A DNA stretch of 64,000 nt, from the NCBI RefSeq assembly GCF_003385395.1, contig NZ_QNUG01000009.1, positions 52,986 through 116,985 on the forward strand. Direction: 5' to 3'. Positions 9,594 to 20,137 of this stretch are shown piece by piece; positions within the stretch are counted from its first letter, which is position 1, and each line of letters starts with the position of its first letter. The translations under genes and the position numbers were made by a program. Source of the DNA: Epilithonimonas hispanica. Its GTDB lineage: Bacteria; Bacteroidota; Bacteroidia; Flavobacteriales; Weeksellaceae. The notes beneath the pieces were generated by a model. It saw only the letters and a program-made list of their open reading frames with translations, was not told the origin of the DNA and did not search any database.

Positions 9594-9892
9594 TAACATT
9601 TTAAAAATAAGTACCAAATAAATACTTAATTTTAAATGTTAAATAAAATAGGTTTTGCTTTAAAGTGTCGTTAGTTATTGTTTTATTGTTTTTTTTGTGA
9701 TGATGTCGAAATTAATAAACAAATCAGGGGGATTTATTCAAATTATGAACTTTTATATTCTTTAAATTTAAATAGATAATTTGATGAAAATAATTATTTG
9801 TATATTGAAAGTCGATTATTGTAAATTAATTTCTAACAAAATTATTTTATAGTACAGTATTTGTTATAGCTAATTTTGTAAACTATTAAGAT

Positions 9893-12800
9893 TTGAAAAA
9901 ACTCAATAAAAGAAAGATTCTTAAACGTACTTTACTAACCATTATTTCCATATTGGTTTTTTTTGTTTTGCTGATATTCAGTTTGAGATTGCCGTTTGTT
10001 CAGAATTTTATTAAGGATAAAGCAATCACTTATCTCGAAGATAAAATCAAAACAAAGGTAAGCTTGGAAAAGATTTACATTGGTTTTCCAAATAGTGTAA
10101 TTATTGAAAATCTGTATTTAAAAGGTCAAAAAGTAGATACATTATTAGCTGTAAAGAAATTCGATGTTGGATTGGATATGTGGCAATTGATCAACTCCAA
10201 AGCTGATTTGACATCGATAGATTTGGAAGGTGTTCGCGCAAATGTTGTAAGAGATCCGCAAGGCAAATTCAATTTTGATTATATTATTGATGCATTCGCT
10301 ACTTCGGAAAAGGAAGAAAGCCCGTCAAAACCGTTTATTATTTCTTTAGATAAAATTAGATTAAAAGATATCGGTGTCACTTTCAACGATCAACAGTCTA
10401 AGAATGACATCAAAGTTTACTTCAATTCATTCGATACAAGAGTAAAAACTTTTGATCTTCAAAATAATAATTATGCTGTTAATGATATCAATCTTGACGG
10501 ATTGAAACTAAAACTGAAACAAGATCTGATAGAAGAAGTTTCCAAAAATGTCGAGAAAAAAGTAGATTCGCTTAATCAGCAAAAACCAATGAAATTAGGT
10601 TTAAGCGGAATCAAACTAACCAATTTCAATATCGATTATGGCGATGATAATACCAAGACTTTTGCTAAAGTTTTATTTAAAGAATTAAGTACGAAAGTCA
10701 ATAACCTTGATTTGCAAAATAAGTCTTATGATGTTGGAAACGTTTATTTTACAGGCGCAGATATCATTGCTAATTTGTTTTTACCAACTTCCAATGCGAA
10801 TCCGAAAGATGAAAAAGCTTCTGAAACTTCAACAGCTTCAGCGAAAGAAAAAGCAATGAAAGTGCTTCTCGGAAAACTGATTTTTGAAAATGTAAAAGTT
10901 GCTTATAACAATACAGCAATTGCTCCAACCAAAACAGGAATGGATTTCAATCATCTTAATTTTGGAAAATTAAATGTTGATGTCCGAGATTTCAAAATGG
11001 AGAATAATGGTTTTGCAGGAACTGTGAAATCAGCAGAAATTCAGGAGAAACGAGGTTTGGATATCCAAAAGTTCAATACGGATTTTGTTTATTCGGAGAA
11101 AGAAGCATATTTGAAAGACCTTTATCTTCAAACTCCGAAAACGGTTTTGAGAGACGAAGTGATCCTTAATTATAATTCGATTGAGCAATTATCAGCAAAT
11201 CCAGGAGCTGTTAAGATCTCAGCCAATATTGAAAATTCTAAAATTGGTTTTTCTGACATTTTAAATCTAGTTCCGACTTTAAGAAATACAGCTCCTTTCA
11301 ACAAATATCCAAATGCAATTCTAAATGTCAATGCCAATGTAAAAGGTTTGGTAAATGATCTTGTAATTAATGATTTGAAAGTTTCCGGCTTGGACCAATT
11401 GCGGGTTTCAGCTTCCGGCAGAATCAAAAATGCGATGAATCCAGATCAACTTTATTATGATTTAAGAATTGGCGAATTAGCTTCCTCGGGAAGAACTATT
11501 TTCAATTTGGTTCCGAAAGGCACGATTCCGTCCAACATTTCTCTGCCGTCGCATTTCAGTATTAAAGGATTTGCTAAAGGAACGACAAAGATTGTGAATA
11601 CGGATTTGAATTTACATTCAACGCTTGGAAATGCTGGAATCATTGCAAAAGTTGATATGCGAAGAAAAAACCGTGAATTGTTTGATGTAAAAGCCAATCT
11701 ACAGAATCTTCAAATCGGAAAAATCATTCAGAATAAAGATATTGGAGGAATCACTGCTCAGATTACAGCAAAAGGACAAAGTTTTGACCCGAAAATAATG
11801 TCAGCTCAATTGGCTGGTAATGTAAAATCTGCGACTTACAAAGGATATACTTATCAGAATATGAATCTGAAAGGGAAAATTAATCGCGGAGCTTATGATA
11901 TTGAACTGAATTCCAAAGACCCTAATGCTAATCTGCAATTGACAGCTTCCGGTGTCTATGATGATAAAAATCCGACACTGAAAGTCAATGGAAGTATCGA
12001 AAAATTGGATATTAATAAATTAGGATTTTACAGTTCTCCAATGATTTTAGCTGGTGCGATTGATGGTGATTTCAAAAGTCTTGATCCGGATAATTTGAAT
12101 GGTTATCTGAATCTGAAAAACTTTGCAATTTCTGATACTAAAGAGGTTTATCCAATTCAGGAAATTAATTTGAATGCGCTTTCTACAAAAGATTCTACTC
12201 AGATCAAATTCAATTCTCAGATTGCCGATGTAGAATTGAATGGAAAATATAAACTGACTCAGATTTTCGGAGCTCTATCGCAGACTGTGAATCAATATTA
12301 TCAATTTCAAAAACCTGAAAAGAACTCAAAAATTGATGCTGGACAGTTTTTTACTTTGAATGCAAAAATCAAAAATGATGATTTGATCAGGAAATTTGTT
12401 CCAGATTTGAAAAGCTTTGAAACCATTAATATCACAGGAAATTACAATGCCGATTCTCAAAAAATAGAACTCGATGCCAATATTCCACAGGTTTTATACG
12501 GAACGAATTCGCTTGAAAATACCAATTTAAAAATCACGAATGAAAATCAGGCTTTACAATATAATCTTGATGTTGCTTCATTAAAAAGTGAAAGTTTTGC
12601 TTTGAATAAAGTCAATGTCAATGGAGGTGTTTCGAATAATGTCATCAATTATAATATCACAACAAAAGATGCGAAAGATCAGACTCAATTCCTGATTGCC
12701 GGAAATGCCAAATCTATGAATGACATTACTGAAATTTCACTCAATCCAACCGGTTTAAAATTGAATTATATGGATTGGGCAGTTGCGGAAGGAAATAAAA

Positions 12801-14926
12801 TTCAGATTGGAAGCCAAGGTATTTTTGCAGATAATTTTAGATTGTCAAATTCTGGAAGTGAGATTTTGGTACAGTCGGAAAACAATTCTCCCAACAGTCC
12901 TTTGAATGTCACTTTGAAAGATTTCAAAATCGAAACGATTACAGAGATTATTAAAAAAGATTCACTTTTAGCAAAAGGATCTATCAACGGAACTGCTCAA
13001 CTGCGAGACTTGAATAAGAAAATGAATTTCAACGCAGATATCAATGTTTCAGATCTGTTTGTTTACGGAAGTCCAGTTGGAAATCTTTCTGTGAAAGCTA
13101 ATAATACTTCGGCAGATATAATCAATGCAGACATTGCACTTTCAGGGAACGATAATGATGTTAAAATCACAGGAAATTACAATACTTCAGCCAGTAGTTT
13201 TGACCTTGATCTTGCGATGAATCAGCTTCAGATGAAAACACTCCAAGGTTTTTCTATGAACGCGATTACGAATACAGAAGGTTATCTTTCTGGCGATTTG
13301 AAAATTACAGGAACTGCAACTGAACCAAAAATTCTTGGCGATGTGAAAATGAATAATGTCGGATTGATGATAGCACAAACCGGAAGTGATTTCAGAAAAA
13401 TTAATGATAAAATTTCGTTTACGCACCGAGGAATTGAATTTGATAATTTCAAGATCAATGATAAAGATGGAAACTCCCTTAAGATTGATGGTCAGGTTTT
13501 GACACAGACTTACAGAGATTTTGGATTTAATCTGAATATCAATGCTAAAGATTTCAAAGTCGTGAATTCGGAAAAATCAAACGATGCAATGATGTATGGG
13601 ATTCTTGCAATTGATGCAGCTTTGAAAGTTCGCGGTAATCTCGACTTACCAAAAGTTGACGGAAGATTAGCGGTTTCGGATGATACGGATTTTACTTTCG
13701 TTTTGCCTCAGTCCAGTCCTTCATTACAGGAAAGAGACGGCATTGTGGAGTTCATTGACCAAGATCAGATTGCGCTTAACAAAACTATCGTTGCAGATTC
13801 TTTGGCTGCTAAAAATAAGATCAAAGGAATGGATGTGAGTGTGAATATTGAAGTCAGCAAAGAAGCGAAAATGTCTATTATTATTGATAAAGCCAATGGT
13901 GATTTTGTAAAACTTCAAGGTGAAGCAGAATTAACAGGTGGAATTGATCCTTCCGGAAAGACAACTCTGGTAGGTATTTACCAAGTCGAGCAGGGAAGTT
14001 ATGATATGACTGTGAGTCTTTTGAAGCGGAAATTCGATATCCAAAAAGGAAGTACGATTACTTGGAATGGAGAACCAACTTCTGCAACTTTGGATATTAC
14101 TGCTGTTTATAAAACGGAGACTGCACCGCTGGATTTGGTTGAACAGCAGATCAGTGGAGAAAGTGCTTCAACACTTAATCAGTATAAACAAAGAATGGAG
14201 TTCAATACTTTGCTTAAAATGAATGGAGAATTGTTAAAACCAGTTATCACTTTTGATATCACGACAGCAGAAAAGGACAATTCGGTTTCTACCAATGTCA
14301 AAGATGTTGTGGATCAGAAATTAGCTCAGCTGAGAACCGATGAAAATGAAATGAACAAGCAGGTTTTTGCTTTGCTTTTACTGAATCGTTTCATAGGTGA
14401 AAACCCTTTTGAAAGTAATGCCGGGCTTTCCGCAGAAGCTCTGGCAAGACAGAGTGTGAGCAAGATTCTGTCTCAACAATTAAACAATCTCGCTTCTGGA
14501 TTGATTAAAGGCGTTGACCTTAATCTAGGTTTAGAATCGTCTGAAGATTACTCAACTGGAACAAAAAATACCCGAACAGACCTTAATGTTGACATCAGTA
14601 AAAAATTATTGAATGACCGTTTGAAAGTGTCTGTAGGAAGTAATTTCGGAGTAGAAGGTGATGCAAGACAAAATGAAAACACAACCAACATTGCCGGCGA
14701 TGTTACCATAGATTACAGTCTGTCTAAAGATGGAAGATATATGCTGAGAGCTTATCGTAAAGATGAGTATCAGGTTGCGCTTCAAGGTCAGATTATCGAA
14801 ACGGGATTAGGTTTTATTATCACTTTGGATTATGATAAATTCCGTGAGATTTTTCAAAAATCTAAAAGAGAAAAGTCCAGAACTAAAAGAGAAAATAAGA
14901 ACAAAGAAATTGTAGATTTTAAATAA
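9893..14926 (+). CDS. tamB: TamB-like translocation/assembly module protein
   Basis: Very large (1677 aa) envelope protein with an N-terminal membrane anchor (about residues 10-30) followed by a long AsmA/DUF490-like beta repeat region that should bridge the periplasm. The C-terminal TamB domain contains blocks such as LVGIYQVEQGSYDMTV and ends with GLGFIITLDYDKFREIF. It is thought to help insert or transport molecules to the outer membrane with a BamA-like partner. A TTG start is used because an in-frame TAA lies two codons upstream. A TAATTTTG box at 9871-9878 is a candidate -7 element. The stop overlaps the start of tamL (TAATG). Confidence 0.9.
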   Translation: MKKLNKRKILKRTLLTIISILVFFVLLIFSLRLPFVQNFIKDKAITYLEDKIKTKVSLEKIYIGFPNSVIIENLYLKGQKVDTLLAVKKFDVGLDMWQLINSKADLTSIDLEGVRANVVRDPQGKFNFDYIIDAFATSEKEESPSKPFIISLDKIRLKDIGVTFNDQQSKNDIKVYFNSFDTRVKTFDLQNNNYAVNDINLDGLKLKLKQDLIEEVSKNVEKKVDSLNQQKPMKLGLSGIKLTNFNIDYGDDNTKTFAKVLFKELSTKVNNLDLQNKSYDVGNVYFTGADIIANLFLPTSNANPKDEKASETSTASAKEKAMKVLLGKLIFENVKVAYNNTAIAPTKTGMDFNHLNFGKLNVDVRDFKMENNGFAGTVKSAEIQEKRGLDIQKFNTDFVYSEKEAYLKDLYLQTPKTVLRDEVILNYNSIEQLSANPGAVKISANIENSKIGFSDILNLVPTLRNTAPFNKYPNAILNVNANVKGLVNDLVINDLKVSGLDQLRVSASGRIKNAMNPDQLYYDLRIGELASSGRTIFNLVPKGTIPSNISLPSHFSIKGFAKGTTKIVNTDLNLHSTLGNAGIIAKVDMRRKNRELFDVKANLQNLQIGKIIQNKDIGGITAQITAKGQSFDPKIMSAQLAGNVKSATYKGYTYQNMNLKGKINRGAYDIELNSKDPNANLQLTASGVYDDKNPTLKVNGSIEKLDINKLGFYSSPMILAGAIDGDFKSLDPDNLNGYLNLKNFAISDTKEVYPIQEINLNALSTKDSTQIKFNSQIADVELNGKYKLTQIFGALSQTVNQYYQFQKPEKNSKIDAGQFFTLNAKIKNDDLIRKFVPDLKSFETINITGNYNADSQKIELDANIPQVLYGTNSLENTNLKITNENQALQYNLDVASLKSESFALNKVNVNGGVSNNVINYNITTKDAKDQTQFLIAGNAKSMNDITEISLNPTGLKLNYMDWAVAEGNKIQIGSQGIFADNFRLSNSGSEILVQSENNSPNSPLNVTLKDFKIETITEIIKKDSLLAKGSINGTAQLRDLNKKMNFNADINVSDLFVYGSPVGNLSVKANNTSADIINADIALSGNDNDVKITGNYNTSASSFDLDLAMNQLQMKTLQGFSMNAITNTEGYLSGDLKITGTATEPKILGDVKMNNVGLMIAQTGSDFRKINDKISFTHRGIEFDNFKINDKDGNSLKIDGQVLTQTYRDFGFNLNINAKDFKVVNSEKSNDAMMYGILAIDAALKVRGNLDLPKVDGRLAVSDDTDFTFVLPQSSPSLQERDGIVEFIDQDQIALNKTIVADSLAAKNKIKGMDVSVNIEVSKEAKMSIIIDKANGDFVKLQGEAELTGGIDPSGKTTLVGIYQVEQGSYDMTVSLLKRKFDIQKGSTITWNGEPTSATLDITAVYKTETAPLDLVEQQISGESASTLNQYKQRMEFNTLLKMNGELLKPVITFDITTAEKDNSVSTNVKDVVDQKLAQLRTDENEMNKQVFALLLLNRFIGENPFESNAGLSAEALARQSVSKILSQQLNNLASGLIKGVDLNLGLESSEDYSTGTKNTRTDLNVDISKKLLNDRLKVSVGSNFGVEGDARQNENTTNIAGDVTIDYSLSKDGRYMLRAYRKDEYQVALQGQIIETGLGFIITLDYDKFREIFQKSKREKSRTKRENKNKEIVDFK

Positions 14927-17277
14927 TGAAGATTAGGATTAATAATCATTTCCAAATAATAATTGCGATTTCAACTGTAGCAATTGTGTCGTCGTGTAGT
15001 AATGTGAAATTTCTGAAAGAAGGACAAATGCTTTACACTGGCGCCGAAGTGAAAATAGAAAATGACAGTATTTCTAAAAAAGAAAAGAAAGCTCTAAAAG
15101 CCGAACTGGAGGAAAATCTTACACCGAAACCCAACTCGACTTTCTTAGGATTACGTCCAAAATTGTATGCTTACAACATTGCTAAAGAACCGAAAAAAGA
15201 CAAAGGATTCAACTATTGGCTGAAATATAAATTTGGAGAAAAACCGGTTTTGCTAGGCGATGTTGACAGAGAATTTAATAAAGATATTCTTATTAATTAT
15301 TCCGAAAATCAAGGCTATTTTAATGCGCAGGCGACTTACGACACCATTTCTAAAAATAAAAAAGCGCAGGTTATTTATACCGTAAAACCAGGAAATCAAT
15401 ATTTGATCAGTCAGGTTAAATTTCAAGAAGACTCAACTTTGGTTAATAAAGAGATCCAAAATTTGAAAGATAAATCTCTGCTTAAGGTCGGAAATCCTTT
15501 TAATCTTGATGTTATCAAAGCGGAAAGGGAAAGAATTGATAACGGTTTGAAGGAAAAAGGATTCTATTATTTTCATCAGGACAATATCATCGTTCAGGCT
15601 GACAGTACAGTTTCAAAAAATCATAAAGTGGAACTGAATGTCAAATTAAAAGATGAAACGCCAGATCTGGCAACACAGCAGTTTTCTATTGATAAAGTCG
15701 TAGTATTCCCCAATTATAATATCAGAGATGTAAAACAAGGAAAGTACAGCGTTCCTATGAATGCTGATTCTCTTGCTAAATATACTCACGATGATATTTA
15801 TGTGATTGATCCGGATCATAAATTCAAACCGAAGATTTTTGATCGCGCTCTGTATTTTAAAAAAGGAGATTTGTATAATCGGGCAGACCATAACTTGACT
15901 TTGAGCCGATTAATTAGTTTAGGAGTTTTCAAATTTGTTAAAAATGAGTTCGTGGTTTCAGATTCTCTCAATCATAAATTTGATGCTTATTATCTGTTGA
16001 CACCAAGACAGATTCAGTCTTTAAGATTAGAAACTTTGGCAAGAACCAATTCCGCAAATTACGGAGGTGGAGAAGTCAATCTGAACTGGACTCACAGAAA
16101 TATTTTCCGAGGAGCAGAACAGTTGAAAGCTTCAATTTATGGAGCATTTGATGTGCAGATGGGAGGAGCAAAAGATGCTAATAACATCATTAGAGTTGGT
16201 GCAAATACGCAACTTTCTATCCCGAGAATCGTTGCGCCTTTTCGTTTTAATTCTTCCAGTGAGTATGTTCCAAGGACCAATATCAGTCTTGGTTATGAAT
16301 ATCAAAGCCGAACGCAGTTGTACACGCTTCATAATTTCAATGCATCATTTGGATATGCCTGGAAAGAAAATATCAGAAAAGAACACGATTTGAAGGTGAT
16401 TGATATTACAATGGTTTCGCCTCAAACTGTGACTGCAAAATATAAAGAACAGATTGATGGGAATATCGAAAAAGGTATTCCACCTAATCCAACTTTAGGA
16501 AGAGTCGTAGCGAAACAATTGATTTTTGGACCAACATATAGTTATACTTATACCAATACTACTTCTCCAAAAACCAATACCATCTATTACAAAGGAATGT
16601 TGGATTTAGCCGGAAATATTACAGGTCTTGTAACAGGTGCCAATGCTAAAAATGGTAAAGAAAAAGAAATTTTCAATGTTCCTTTCAGCCAGTATGTGAA
16701 GATGGAAAATGATTTCAGATTCTATCACAAGTTCAGTGAGAAGACCAATTTTGCTTCCAGAATTATTGCTGGTGTTGCTTATCCTTACGGGAATTCTCAA
16801 TTAATGCCTTATTCCAAGCAGTTTTTTGTGGGAGGAAGTAACAGTATCCGAGCTTTCCGAGCAAGAACATTGGGGCCGGGAAGTTACGATCCAAGAACAC
16901 AGAATGCAAGTTTCTACTTTGACCAATCAGGTGATATAAAATTAGAAATGAATGCAGAATACCGCGCCAATATCTATAAATTTCTAAATGTTGCAGCTTT
17001 TGTAGACGCAGGAAATATTTGGCTGATGAACGAGGATTCTACAAGACCAGGCGGAAAATTCTCAAAAGATTTCCTCAATGAATTAGCGGTTGGGGCTGGT
17101 ATTGGAATGCGGCTGGATTTTTCAATTTTGATTCTAAGATTAGATCTTGCAATGCCGTTGAGAGTTCCTTATTATGAAAAAGGCGACCGCTGGGTTTTAG
17201 ATAGAATCAAATTCGGAGACAGTTCTTGGAGAAAAGATAATTTGATTCTGAATATTGCGATTGGATATCCGTTCTAA
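14926..17277 (+). CDS. tamL: TamL: BamA/TamA-family outer-membrane lipoprotein
   Basis: 783 aa. The N terminus has a lipoprotein signal (AIVSSCSN, with Cys 25 as the lipidation site), followed by KFLKEGQMLYTGAEV, a conserved start of the Bacteroidota TamL group. POTRA-like domains follow, and the C-terminal half is an Omp85 beta-barrel with the FFVGGSNSIRAFRARTLGPG block (VRGY/F-type motif of lid loop 6). Forms the outer-membrane half of the TAM complex with TamB, encoded immediately upstream with a one-base overlap, so the two are co-translated. Confidence 0.92.
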   Translation: MKIRINNHFQIIIAISTVAIVSSCSNVKFLKEGQMLYTGAEVKIENDSISKKEKKALKAELEENLTPKPNSTFLGLRPKLYAYNIAKEPKKDKGFNYWLKYKFGEKPVLLGDVDREFNKDILINYSENQGYFNAQATYDTISKNKKAQVIYTVKPGNQYLISQVKFQEDSTLVNKEIQNLKDKSLLKVGNPFNLDVIKAERERIDNGLKEKGFYYFHQDNIIVQADSTVSKNHKVELNVKLKDETPDLATQQFSIDKVVVFPNYNIRDVKQGKYSVPMNADSLAKYTHDDIYVIDPDHKFKPKIFDRALYFKKGDLYNRADHNLTLSRLISLGVFKFVKNEFVVSDSLNHKFDAYYLLTPRQIQSLRLETLARTNSANYGGGEVNLNWTHRNIFRGAEQLKASIYGAFDVQMGGAKDANNIIRVGANTQLSIPRIVAPFRFNSSSEYVPRTNISLGYEYQSRTQLYTLHNFNASFGYAWKENIRKEHDLKVIDITMVSPQTVTAKYKEQIDGNIEKGIPPNPTLGRVVAKQLIFGPTYSYTYTNTTSPKTNTIYYKGMLDLAGNITGLVTGANAKNGKEKEIFNVPFSQYVKMENDFRFYHKFSEKTNFASRIIAGVAYPYGNSQLMPYSKQFFVGGSNSIRAFRARTLGPGSYDPRTQNASFYFDQSGDIKLEMNAEYRANIYKFLNVAAFVDAGNIWLMNEDSTRPGGKFSKDFLNELAVGAGIGMRLDFSILILRLDLAMPLRVPYYEKGDRWVLDRIKFGDSSWRKDNLILNIAIGYPF

Positions 17278-17331
17278 TTTAATATTATAGAATTTAGTGT
17301 ATTTTCTGTTATAATAAATTATTCTAGATTT

Positions 17332-17339
17332 TACATTTG
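17332..17339 (+). promoter_or_regulatory. Candidate -7 element for the AddB-like gene
   Basis: TACATTTG fits the Bacteroidota TAnnTTTG form. No clear TTG lies 19-20 nt upstream. If used, transcription would start near 17345 and the hairpin at 17377-17398 would be in the leader. Confidence 0.35.
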
Positions 17340-17376
17340 ATAAATATTTCAAATCAACAAAAAAATAATTAAATTG

Positions 17377-17403
17377 AGCCTTTAAGTTTTTAAAGGCTTT
17401 TTT
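17377..17403 (+). terminator. Terminator-like hairpin abutting the start codon of the next gene
   Basis: Perfect 9-bp stem 17377-17385 / 17390-17398 (AGCCTTTAA/TTAAAGGCT), four-base loop and a run of T that ends right at the ATG 17404. Most simply it ends the tamB-tamL transcript. Because it leaves no room for a separate leader, it could also act as an attenuator for the downstream gene. Confidence 0.75.
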
Positions 17404-20097
17404 ATGCAATTTCTTCAAAAGATCATTTCAGAATTATTAGAAAATCATCAGGACATCTCCGAGTTGGATATTGTTTTACCCGGAAAAAGACCAATGGTTT
17501 TTATCAAAAGAATCTTGCAGGAAAAGCAATATCAAGGACTTTTACCCAACTTCGTTACAATCGATGAGCTAATTGCCGAACTTTCTGAAAATGTAGAAAT
17601 CAAAGGCATTGCCCTTTGGTTGTTCTCATTTAGGATTTATAACAAAATTGATTCTTCCGAAGATTTTTCTGGTTTTCTAAAATGGTTTCCGACTTTACAG
17701 AAAGATTGGGACGATATGATGAAGTTTTCCGATGATGATCAGAAAATCCTGCTTTGGATGTTGGACGAAGAACGAATCAAAAATTGGGGAGAAAACCTCG
17801 GAGACGATGACAATCCAAGAAAACGAAACCTGAATTTTTGGAGAAAAATGAACGAGTTTCTACCACTTCTGAAATCAGAACTCAGAAAAGAAAATCTCGC
17901 TACTTCCGGAATGTTATATCAGGAAGCATTTTCCAAGATTGAAAACTTTGCCAAACAAACCAATCGTCAATTTGTTTTTTGTGGTTTCAATGCGTTGTCT
18001 AGAGTGGAAGAACAATTGGTAAGACAACTTTTGCAATGGAATAAAGCGGAAACTTATTTCCAAGCCGACCAATATTATATCGATGACGAAAGACAAGAGT
18101 CCGGAAAATTCCTGCGAGAAACTTTGAAATGGAAAGAGTTCAATGATAGTCGGGATTTTAAATGGATTGAAAATCAATTTAATCAACCAAAAAATATTAA
18201 AACCTATGAAGTTTCGGGAAATATCGTTCAAGCGAAATTCCTTCCTGAAATCCTAAAAAAAATCCCGAAAAAGGAATTGTCGGAAACAGCTTTGGTTTTG
18301 CTGGATGAAAATCTTTTGCCTGCGGTTTTAGACAGTTTAAACGTTGTAGAAAGCGTGAACATTACAATGGGATTTCCGTTAAAGAATCTCTCGTTCAGTA
18401 ATGCGATTAAAAAACTGTTTTATCTACAAAAACAACAAGAGAAAAAATCATCTAGCTATTATTACGCCGATGTTTTACCAATCTTGGAAGAATTACCAAA
18501 TGACGAAAAAGATTCTGAAGTTATCCGGAATTTTGTCGCAACAATTGAGGAAAGAAACATTGTTTATATTTCTAAGTCATTATTACAGGAATTACTGAGA
18601 AATCTAAGTTACTTCCAACTTTTACAAAAACCGGAAAGCTCTCAACAGTTTTTAGATTTATTAATTAAATTCTGTTACGAACTCAAATTCAAAGAATTAG
18701 ATGATATTCAGTACGAAAATATTGCATTGTTTGAGAATGTTTTCAAAATCATCAAAAATCAATTATTACCTTATCAGATTGATGTCAAAATAGAAACTTT
18801 GGAAGTTCTCATCAATCAATTAGTCAATTCAGAAAGTATTGATTTTGTGGGAGAACCGTTGGCTGGATTCCAGATTATGGGACTTTTGGAAACGCGTCTT
18901 TTGAACTTTAAAAATGTGATTCTCCTTTCCGTTAACGAAGGGAAATTACCTTTAGGAAACACTCAAAACACTTACATTCCGTTTGATGTCCGCAAGAATT
19001 TTGGTTTGAATACTTTTCTTGAAAATGACAGTATTTATGCTTATCACTTTTATCGATTGATCCAGAATTCGGAAAACGTTCATTTGCTTTACAATGCGTT
19101 GAGTTCGGGCGTAAATACAGGCGAAAAAAGCCGTTTCATCACCCAACTGGAAATGGAAAGTTCACACAAGATTGAACATATTATTATCGAAAATTCCTCG
19201 GAGCCAATTGCTCAGGAACTAATGAAAATCGATAAGAATGATGAAGTAATGCGACTTTTGAACGAATGGAAAAACCGAGTTTCTCCTTCGCATCTAGTGA
19301 CTTATCTTTATAATCCGATTGATTTTTATCTTAATAATCTTCTCAAAACCAGAGAAACCAACGAAATTGAAGAAGAACTTTCGCAAAGAAATTATGGGAA
19401 TTTGGTTCATTATGCATTGCAATTTTTACATGAACCAATTAAAGGTAAAATATTGTCGGTTAATGATTTAGAAGATTTACTTCAACAAACAGATTCAGCG
19501 ATTGACTTTGCGATTGAAAAGCTGAAACATCAGCAGGAATTCTATGAACGTGGAATGAATTACATCCACAAAGAAATTGCCAAAAGGGTCGTTCGTAATA
19601 TTGTTGAGTATGATTTGGAGTTAGTCAAAAATGGTTCTGCTTTGGAGATTTTGGATTTGGAAAAAGAAATCAACTGTGATTTTTTCCTTGATGAAAATCA
19701 AAATAATAAAATCAGTTTTTATGGCTTCATCGATAGAATCGACAGGCTGGACGGAATCACAAGAGTCATTGATTATAAAACAGCAAAACCTAAAAAATTA
19801 ACGGTTAATCTAGGGAAAAATAAGGAAGAGAAACTTCCTGAATTATTTTTTAATGATGATTACAAACAGGCTTTACAGCTTTCTATTTATAAATATTGTA
19901 TCAAGAACGTTTTGAATATCAATCCAGATCATATAGAAACCGCAATCTGGTCTTTTGCAGAAGTCAACAATGGTCCACAAAAATTAAACTTTATTGACAT
20001 CGAAGATTCGGAAGTAGAAGACTCCATCAGAAATTTAATTTTTGAAATCCTGAATCCTGAAATTCCTTTTGAGGAAAAAGAAAAAGTGAGTTGGTGA
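17404..20097 (+). CDS. PD-(D/E)XK nuclease family protein, AddB/RecB-like
   Basis: 897 aa, likely the nuclease/scaffold subunit of an AddAB-type helicase-nuclease for double-strand-break repair. The N terminus (ELDIVLPGKRPMVFIKRIL) and the middle resemble the inactivated helicase part of AddB. The C-terminal RecB-like nuclease domain shows FYGFIDRIDRLDG followed by VIDYKTAKPKK, with the Asp and DYKT Lys of the active site. The AddB Fe-S cysteines are not evident at SPSHLVTYLYNPIDFYL. The partner helicase is not adjacent. The start matches the family and follows a terminator-like hairpin with no gap. Confidence 0.85.
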   Translation: MQFLQKIISELLENHQDISELDIVLPGKRPMVFIKRILQEKQYQGLLPNFVTIDELIAELSENVEIKGIALWLFSFRIYNKIDSSEDFSGFLKWFPTLQKDWDDMMKFSDDDQKILLWMLDEERIKNWGENLGDDDNPRKRNLNFWRKMNEFLPLLKSELRKENLATSGMLYQEAFSKIENFAKQTNRQFVFCGFNALSRVEEQLVRQLLQWNKAETYFQADQYYIDDERQESGKFLRETLKWKEFNDSRDFKWIENQFNQPKNIKTYEVSGNIVQAKFLPEILKKIPKKELSETALVLLDENLLPAVLDSLNVVESVNITMGFPLKNLSFSNAIKKLFYLQKQQEKKSSSYYYADVLPILEELPNDEKDSEVIRNFVATIEERNIVYISKSLLQELLRNLSYFQLLQKPESSQQFLDLLIKFCYELKFKELDDIQYENIALFENVFKIIKNQLLPYQIDVKIETLEVLINQLVNSESIDFVGEPLAGFQIMGLLETRLLNFKNVILLSVNEGKLPLGNTQNTYIPFDVRKNFGLNTFLENDSIYAYHFYRLIQNSENVHLLYNALSSGVNTGEKSRFITQLEMESSHKIEHIIIENSSEPIAQELMKIDKNDEVMRLLNEWKNRVSPSHLVTYLYNPIDFYLNNLLKTRETNEIEEELSQRNYGNLVHYALQFLHEPIKGKILSVNDLEDLLQQTDSAIDFAIEKLKHQQEFYERGMNYIHKEIAKRVVRNIVEYDLELVKNGSALEILDLEKEINCDFFLDENQNNKISFYGFIDRIDRLDGITRVIDYKTAKPKKLTVNLGKNKEEKLPELFFNDDYKQALQLSIYKYCIKNVLNINPDHIETAIWSFAEVNNGPQKLNFIDIEDSEVEDSIRNLIFEILNPEIPFEEKEKVSW

Positions 20098-20104
20098 AAA
20101 AAAT

Positions 20105-20137
20105 AAAAGACTTCCCAAATCTGGAAAGTCTTTTTTA
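20105..20137. terminator. Bidirectional terminator between convergent genes
   Basis: Stem near 20106-20115 / 20122-20133 (AAAAGACTTCC.../GGAAAGTCTTTT, one mismatch) with A-runs on the left and T-runs on the right, so it can end both flanking genes. Confidence 0.8.
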
